Below, one piece after another: positions 22,201-31,200 of a stretch of 64,000 nucleotides of DNA. How positions within the stretch are numbered: the stretch's first letter is position 1; each line of letters starts with the position of its first letter. Position numbers and translations under genes: made by a program. This DNA is from Desmodus rotundus (lineage: Eukaryota; Chordata; Mammalia; Chiroptera; Phyllostomidae), in the NCBI RefSeq assembly GCF_022682495.2, contig NC_071389.1, forward strand, positions 13,073,199 to 13,137,198, in the 5' to 3' direction. The notes beneath the pieces are model-generated. The model searched no databases, was not told where the DNA came from, and was given only the letters and a program-made list of their open reading frames with translations.

Positions 22201-25200
22201 GAGAAGTTAATGTGATTTAATGTGGCTGCTGCATCTGGCTCTGAGCTGGGTGCATGGTGGGTGTGCCGTGGCCGTGGGGCCCTCTCCCTTCCCTGGCAGC
22301 ACGGGCGGATGAGTGAGAGGTGGGTTGTCTCGGGCTGAGGCGGTCCAGCCTGTCTTCTCTTGCCTTCCCGGGCACCCTGTCTTCTCTACCAGGTCCCGCC
22401 TAGCGGGTGCACAGAGACATAGTGGCCTGCAGAAGCCTGAGCCTCGTGGAGGGGCCCAGGGCAGGAAGGTGGTTGAGGAGCAGGGAGAGGGTGCATCTGT
22501 GAAGCAAGGAGGATACTTGACTCCTCCGTGCTGCCTGGGTGCTCCCCGGCCTCTGCCAGCTGAGGGATGGGGTCCCCTAGGGAGCAGGGCCACCTGGTGC
22601 TCTTGGCCTGCAGGGGGCGCCAAGAGCCCAGTTACTGGCTGTGGGCCAGGTCCATGTTTGGGAGGCCACCAGTGAAGGGCCAAGAAGTTGGGCGTCAAGT
22701 TGGATTCTTTCCTGCTCAGACCAGGGCTGTTCCACCAGAGAAGGGTGGGAGCACCTACGTCCTCTGTGACATGGGGGCACTGAGTTGACCTGTCCCATCT
22801 CAACCTGTGCTCCCTCTGCATCTAGCCAAGAGGCCAGGTTGGACTGTGCTGGGTCCTGGCTTCTGGGGAAGGGAGGTGTTCAGGGGCAGGGGTTCTGTGG
22901 GCAGGTGGAACAGGTGACGGAGGCCTGGCTGGGCCACCAACCCACTGTGTGACCTTGGGGAAGTCCCCGCCCCCCTCATAACCCATCTCCTCATGGGTAC
23001 GATAAACTAGTGGGTCTGTGTGGCCATTGCCACTATCAGAGTTGGCAGCCCTGCTTCTACAGGCTGGGATGGGGGTTCCAGGCCTGCAAGGCCTCCTGGG
23101 CCCACGTCAGGCTGATAGATGGAGCTCCTGCCATTGACGAGAAATAAGATGGACCGGAGGGGCCTCCTATCCCCCCCTCCCTGAGGCTCAGAGCTCAATG
23201 GGGGGAAGATGGGCTGAAATAACAGTAGTAGGGATTTAGGGGTGAGCTGCTGGGCTGCCATGGCTGTGAGTCACTGGGACAGCTTCCAGGAAGAAGCTGA
23301 GAAACCTCTTCCACCAAGGAGTGTCCCTGCCCCCATGGCTGGCACCGATGCCCACCACCCCCAGCCCCTGCCTTTATCTGGCTCAGCAGCTGTCCCCTCC
23401 CATGCCACAGGAGGCATGGCCCCCTCCACCCCCCGGTTCTCCTAGAGCCCACGATCTTGCCTGGGAAGGGCTGGGTGCCAGAGCTGGAATGGAGCTGGAA
23501 ATGCGGTGGGGAAAGTGAGGACCACGGGCATCGCAGGCTACCCCTGCATTGCTTGCTTGTCTGGTATCCTTAGGGTGTCTGCCCTCATCTTATGGATGAG
23601 CAAACTGAGGCCTGAAGAAGTCGAGTGACTCGCCCAAAGTCACCCAGCTAGTGAGTGGCCAAGCTCGGAATGTAAATCTGGCTCTGACAGGGACTCTCTT
23701 TCCCTGTACCCTGGAGCCGGGCTGGGCTCAAATGTCGACTGCACAAGCCATTTCTGGGGGAGACGGAGCCTGGGCATGATCAGTCTCGGCTGCCACTGGG
23801 CTTGTCCGGCCTGGGGAGGGCCTCGACCATCCCTGCTTCTCCTCCCGTCCTAGTTGTGCTGTCCCAGTTTAGGCTTCTTCCTGCCACTGCTGAGTACAGG
23901 CTTAGCAATTTGCCACCTGCTGCTCCGGCCACCCAGGACTCTAGCCACGGCCGTGCCTTCGATCAGGTTACCCCTCCAGCCCAGGCTGCCCCGGCTGCGG
24001 CGGCTGCCAGCCAGCTCGTGCCCCATCTCCTCCAACAGGGGCTGCGGGTCCTTCAGGCTCCTCCCAGGAGGCCCTCCCCACGCCTCGGCCCGTGCCTGCA
24101 GCCTGCGAGGCTGGAGGGCCCTGGCCCTGCCAGGGAGATCAGATCCTCTCGGCCACCTGCTGTTTTCATTAGAAACTAAAATTAGCTGGGCTTGTCCCAA
24201 GCTTTTCCAGGTTTGCTTGCTTTTTTAAAAAAATACACAAATTCCTAGAGGAAAACCCGCACCTCTGGGACTCCTCCCCGGCTCTTCCTCTGCCGTCCAG
24301 AGGAGAGGAGAGGGGAATAGCCAGAGCGTTTGGGAGGCCAAGCAGATCCGTGTAGTGGGTCTTGGCCCTGCGGGTGTCCAGGTGGGGGCTGGGACGCTGG
24401 CCCAGGCCTCTCTGCCCCCTCCCTCTGGCCTCTCTGCCTGCTGGGCCACATTTAGAGCCTCCTCAGGAGCGGTCCTGCCTGTGGCACCAGGGAGGAGGAA
24501 GGCCAAGCGAGAGGGGGGAGGAGCCCGAAGGAAACGAGTGCCTGGATAACAGCGAGCCCCTTCGGGAGACGCGGGTCCGGGTGATAGTAAAAGGGACACA
24601 GAGCCCGTCTGGAACTGTGTCCTCGTGGGAGGTGAGGCACACCTGGTCCCCCAAGATCCCTAGCACACCCCCCAATTATTCAGATCTTTGAACATTTCTG
24701 TACCCATGGTCTTAGTATCCTGCTGTCCTCTCCCCCAGGGCGCCCCTGTCCCCAAGGCCCTGATCCCTGAGCGTGGCACGTGGTGCAAGGGAGACGACAA
24801 CCTGAGTCAGGATCCCATCTCTGGGAGATGTGAGGCAAGTTAGTGAGCATCGCCGAGCCTCGGTGTCTTCCTCCACGGAATGGGGAGAACAGTAGTTTTT
24901 ATTTCAGCAGTCTTAAATGAATGAAGTGTTCAGACCAGGCACTCTCCGGGTGTCGGCAGCATTGTTAAATTACCGTTACTGTTAGGGTGTGTACCTTCAT
25001 CCTGATCATCATCACCACCACGGTCTCCAAGCCTCGCCAGAGCCCCTCGAGCTGGGCCCCTGCTGGACCCAGCTCTGCTCATTCATCTGCTTTGCTCAGT
25101 TCTGTGAGCTCTCTTACACCTGGGTCCCCCACATTTTCTTTTCAGCTGAGCACACTTGGGGGAGGACACGCTCCCTTCTGGAACAGTGGGCCACTTCAGC

Positions 25201-28200
25201 CTCCATCCCAGCAGCAGACTTTTGACAGAATCCCCAGAGTATGCAGAGTATGTTTTCTGGCGCTTCTGGCCTGTCCGATGGATGCTTCAGGGACCAGGAG
25301 TATGAGAGATGGGATGGGGATGGGGATAGGGGGTGGTGGTGTTAGGAGTTCAGGAGCCGAGGACATTAGGATGAGGAGGGCAGGGACAGTGGGTGTCCAT
25401 GACGAGCTCAGGTGTGCCCAAACCATTTGTGGGACTAGATGACTGGAAGAGAGGCACCTGACATCTCCTGTCACTTGTGCTCCTCAAACAAGAGTCACAT
25501 GCTTTACTATATCCTTATTGAATCCCCTCAGGGCTGGCCAGGTGGGTGTTATCCCCTCCATTTTACAGATGAGGAAACTGAGGCTCAGCGACATGTGTTC
25601 AAGGCCATGCAGCCAGTCAGGGGTTTGAAAACAGCATTTGAAAACAGGGCATTCTGGCTCCTAAGCCTGGGCTGGCTGATTGGGCTCCAAAGGTGGCCCA
25701 GGGCACCGAAGACACGGTGGCTTGGCACCAGTGGATGATGGCTGGAGGAAGGCGGCTTCATTCTTTCACGGATGAGTCTTTCCAGAGTCCTGTGTCTTTT
25801 CTGCACCACAGTAAAGGCGTCCGGGCTGCTTTCAGGAGTGAGGGGTCCTGCAGAGGGATGTGTCTCTGGGGCTATGTGGCTGCCTGGACAGTGTCTGGGA
25901 CCGTGGTCTCCACAGCTTTTAGGGCCACAAAAGGAGTTGCTGCCACTGGCCTGAAACCCCTGGAGGGGTAGCCGGTGAGGAGGGGCCGGCCTTGGAGATA
26001 CTCGCAGTGGCTGTGGGGTAGTGGGTGCTGCCCAGTTTTCTTTGCTCCAAGGGCACTTCCTCAGTTGGGCGGGGGTGGGGTGGAAGATGGCCTCCTCTGA
26101 AGCTCAAGTCCCCACTTCTGCACCTTAGGACCCTGTCCCCTTCTCCCTGTCCCCTGGGATCCCTAGCTACTTACACTGCCATCCTCAGGAGACTCAGCAC
26201 TCCTGTTCTCTGTCTCTTGGTTCCCCAGTTTCCATTCTTTCTATTACCCTGGTGTTCCAGCTGTCCACACTTCATTTCTGAGGGCTCTGTGTCCCCCACT
26301 TCCTGTCTGGGAGCACCCCCTCCACTTCCCATCTCACAGTATTTGTTCCCAGAGGGGCTGGTGGCTGACTCAGGGCTGGAAAGTGGCCACTCAGACCTGA
26401 GCAGGGATGACCCCAGAGCTGTGCCAGAAGCTAAGAATTCTCCTTCTCTCCCCGGCACAGGTGTGTTTGGGCGAGGTGGGTGGGTGTCAAATTTAGGGCA
26501 TTTTCTGACCTTGTCTTGCCCCCTCATTTGCCAGCAGACAGCTTCTCCCTCACAAAGGCCCACCCACCCTTGTCCCAAGTGCCTTTCTTGCCCTGTAGCC
26601 ACGGAATGACTGAACTGTCCTTCCGAGTTCCACAGAGGCAGCCCTGGAGGTGGGTGGGCAGCGAGGAGGGATGGGTGAAACCCTAGCCGAGCTGTCCAGC
26701 GCCAGCTTCCTGGAGTGAGGCTTGTGCTCTGGTGACTCCAGGTTTCCAGTGAGTTCCTTGGCCATGATGGATCCCTCCTACAGGCCCAATCCTGGGAGAC
26801 CCTGTGGCCAAACCCATACCCCCACCCCAACAGGGCAGATGGGAAAATGTTGGTTCCTTCCTTGCTCCAGGTGCTCACCACCTCCAGCAGAGAATGACTG
26901 GGGCGTGGGGAGGGGCTGCGGGTCTATTCTCATCCACTGCAGGAAAAGTCCTGGGAAGACAGGAGACCAGCTCTACCACTAATATACTCTGTGACCCCAA
27001 GTGCCCAGCACAGAGCCTGACTGATCAGGTCTTAACAGATAAGTATTTGCCGTGGGTGAATGGGGCATAGCAGGCACCCCATCCCCCTCCCTGCTGCTTG
27101 AAGGCTCAGTGTCCTGGGAGGGGGTTGGGCTCATAATCTCCGAGAGCCCCTCTCACTCTGATGGCTGTGATTCAGCCCTCGATGCCTGGGGTGCCAGCAC
27201 AGCTGGGCATCCTTGACTCAAGAGGAAAACCCTGAGGTCTGTAGCTCGTGTGGAGGGGTTCCTGGGACCTGATCCTGTATGATAGGACTTGTGTGTGAGC
27301 GGAGTGAGAAATAGGGTCTGAAAGGACCATTCAGAGTCACAACAGAAAAGAGGTCCCTCCAGTCTCATTGGCAACTTCCTGCAGCTTCAAACGGGCCTCT
27401 CCAAGGTTCCCTCCTGAGCTGCGAGCTGTCAGGAGGTCCTTTCCCTCCCCGGATGCATCAATCCCTCTTTCCACCCGCCTCCCTCCCCTTCTCTTCTCAG
27501 ACCAGGTCCCCTCCACTGCAGGGGTTCTGACTTGGCCAGGGATCTCTTCAAGTTTGGTTTCAAGTTTGCCAGGACATGGGGGAGGGGGGTTTGGACGGGG
27601 AAGAGGAGCTGGTGGGGTCAGGCAGGGAGTAAGCCTTGTCTGAGTTTGGCTGAATCACAGAAGAAGCAGTTCAGGACTCAGAGATAAAACCTGGCAACTC
27701 CTGTGGAAATCTGGACAGCAACCATGGGGTCGCAGCTTGGCCTTCCAGCTGAGTTTTGCCGAGCTAACCAGCAGAGGCGCTTGCAGGCTTGTTTGGAGTG
27801 GGGGTGACTGCGGGGCCAATGGCGTGCGGCTGTCACTCCCATTAGTGGCTCCCTGGACAACTCTGTGCCAGGTTGGCTCAGGCCAAGCCCTTCTTCCCAG
27901 AGGGAGGAACAAGAAGCGGAGGCTTGGTGCAAATGCTCAGCTTTCCAAACGCACCCACAGGGCCTGAGTTGGGCGAGTTTCAACAGGTTTGGGGAGCACT
28001 GCCTTGTCAGTTGCTTGCTGAGTTGCTCAATTGCTAATCCAGGGCTGAGGGAAGACAGTCAAGCCATAGCAGACAGCTGGGCCGTGACTGCCGCCTGAGC
28101 AAACCCCGCGGGCAGAGCCGGTCCCGGGGCCCTGCAATGGAGGGTGAGGGGTAGACAGTGCTTAACCTGGCTCTGAGGGGTGTGCCCCAGCTGGGGAGCT

Positions 28201-31200
28201 GAGGCCAGAGCAGCAGATGGGCTCGGTGACAGCCGCACTTCCTGACACCCACTTTGGCACATCTTAGCATCACCTGAGGCTCGGGGAAGTGGAGCGGAAC
28301 TCCCGCCTCCTATTCGAGGTCTCCGGAGATAGGGCGCCATTTGACCACAACTTAAAACCCTCTGGAGGGGACAAGCTCTTCCTTCCTTTATCCATCAGGT
28401 ACTGACCGAGCACCAACTGTACAGGACACGTGTCAGGCACTCCCAGGGTGCCGAGTGGTGCTCACGCCACAGCCTCGGCCCCCAGAGGTCTATGACTTTG
28501 TAGAGGAAGAAGCCGCACTGCTGGCTGACAGCTATACATAACACAGAACGGTTCTGTGGGCAGGGGACTGAAAACCCAGCCATCAGGAAATGGGAGAGTA
28601 AGTCCTGCTCCTGATGTTCAGAATGCCCTTGGGGAAGTCACTCTACCTCTGAGCCTTCGAAGTGGGGCTTTAAAGAATGCAGGCTCCCTCCTCTAAGCAA
28701 GGAGGGCGGGGCAGGAGTGGGTGGGTGCAGAGGGGAAGAGGTTATATGGTTCTGACAGGGTGGTGGGTGTGAAAGTGCTTTGTAAACCACTGATTCTCCA
28801 CTGGGGGTGGTTTTGCCCCACTGGGGACGCTTGGCAATGTCTGGAGACATTTTTGGTTGTCATCTGCAGGGATTCCTGCTGGCCTCTAGTGGGTAGAGGC
28901 CAGGGATGCTGCTGAACACCCCACTGTGCGCAGGCAGGCTCCAACTCGCCGAGGGCAATCTGAGCAACCCTGCTGTGACCTGTACAGGGACGCTGGTGTG
29001 CTTGTGATGGTGCTTGATGTCCAGAGCCGTTAGGGGAGCTCCAAGAGGACGGGCTTTCACTCTTTAGAAGTGGGGAGGTATCCTTTTTAGCTGGGGACTA
29101 GGGGGACACTTCCCAGGGGAGGCAGACACACCTTTGCCCATGGGGCCGGTGCTGACATCTGGGCTGGCTCCGCACGCACCCAGCCCAGTGAGCTGTGCTG
29201 AGTGTCAGGCCAAGGGAGTTCCATGGCCCGCCCGGCGAGCAGACGCCTGGGAACTGGGCCGGGAGATGCACACCAGGGGAAGCCAGATCCAGGGAGGAGC
29301 CTGATGCCTCCCCCGGCTGGCACCAAAGGGTCCTCCCAGCGACCCCTCCTCAGGCCAGTGGGCTTTGCCCGTGAGCTGGGCCTCCCTTGCTCTGCAAGGC
29401 TCTTGTAGGTGTCCTGGTTGAAGAACAGGGTGGTAGCAGCCTAGAATCCTACATGTGTGGGCTGTGTCAGGTCACGGGATCCGGACAGACTAGATTGGGG
29501 TAAGTGGGGTTTGCAGGTAGCAGCCTGAAAGCCTGTTCTCTCCAGCGCCCCTGTAGACAGGGCCCTGACTGCCCCATCTCACAGACAGCAGCCCTCGGCT
29601 TCCAGCAGCAGCCACGGCTGCCATTTCCTTTGGTGTGTGTGGCTCTGTGCTCAGAGGCTCCACGCGTGGCTTCTCTTGCCTCGCAACCCCCCAAATGTGA
29701 AGCCATTTTACAGATAAGGCACCTGAGGCTCAGAGAGGTTGAGTCACCTGTCCAAGGTCACTGAGCTGGTCAGTGGCAGGACTGGGATGGAACTGTGGCT
29801 GTCTGTCATCCCGGAGACTCAGTTCTTAGCCACTCTGCTGGACTGTCTTTGACTGCAGCACGGGCTGCTGGCCTTTGCCCAGCCAGCCTGTGCTGGGGCC
29901 CCAGCTCAGCGTGCCACTGCCTTCCTCCAGGAAATCCCAAATAATGAAACCTTAGCTCATCCATTCTGTAATTCTTCCCAGGACTTCCATTTGGGGTTCA
30001 GAGCGATCTGCTGAGGACGGCCACCCAGAGGACGGAAGAAGCCTACCCAAGGTCACCCCACATGTGGGGCAGAGCTGGGACTGGAGCCCTGGTTCCCGAC
30101 TCCCAGCACAGTCCCAGTGCCTGGAGGAGCAGTCAGAGACATTTCTGAGCCCAAGTCTGTGGTGGAGCCCGGGCCATCCACCGACGGGCGGTTTTCATCC
30201 ACCCATCCATCCCTCCCTCAGCGGTGGGAGCTACCACAAGCTGTCAACTCACTCTGCCTGCCAGACACAAGTCTAATCAACAGCTTCCAGCCTCTCCGGG
30301 CTTGCCCAGGCCTCAGGCTGCGGAGCCCTCCCAGCTCCAGGCTTCGTCCTGTCCAACAGCTGCACGCAGCGGGACACCTGGCCTCCCTGCCAGGCCGCCC
30401 GCCCTTCTGAGACAACAGACAGCACCGGCGCTTGCACCCGGCCAGCCAGCCGCCCCTGGACTGCAGCCCGACTCCAGGTACTAGAAGGGGAGTGCACAGG
30501 CAGGCCTTGCCCCTCTGAGAGTGCTGCCAGCCGCCCTCTCCGGGCCAGACCTCCCGCGTGGCTCACACTCGAAAAGACAGTGCCTGCCTGCCTGAAGATT
30601 TTCCTTCTAGAGGCAGATTTTGGATCAGATCCTTCTGCCATTTACTTGGTAGGTGACTTTGGGCAATTACCTCTGTGATCCCCAATTTTCTCCTCTGTGA
30701 AATAGAGTTCAGATGTTGTCGGGTGTAGCGAGTACAGTGGGAGCTATCATAATTATTATTCTTATTGTCATGATGCTGCTCTCCAGGCCAAGCCCCCCAC
30801 TTTGTGACTGCTCCGGCTCGCACTTAACTCTTTCCTCTGCCAGTGACAGCACGTGCATTATCCCAGCCATTCGTGGGTGCGCTTTTATCTCGCCTTTCTC
30901 CCTAGACCCCAAGCTCCTTGAAATCCAGGCTGTGACACAGATTTCCTCCGGGGCCAACTCAGTCCCTGGCCTGGGGATAGATGGAGGATGATAGATTCAA
31001 GGCACATGACCTAGTCTTGGATGTGCCCAGAAATCTCTGCTCCATCACTGCTTCTCTGGTTGGCTAGTGTGCTGGGGAGACCCTGTCCCTTCTGCAGTGG
31101 GCTGAGCAGAGACCCTTGGCTCAAAGCCTGGAGCCCAGGGTGGAGCGGGAGTGAGTGGGGTCATCCAGAGACTGCTCCGTGGCAACCTGAACCACCTCTG

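Noticed and set aside
26171..26881. 236-codon open frame on the minus strand in intron 1
   Set aside because: No recognisable protein, no domain pattern, lies wholly within WNT4 intron 1.
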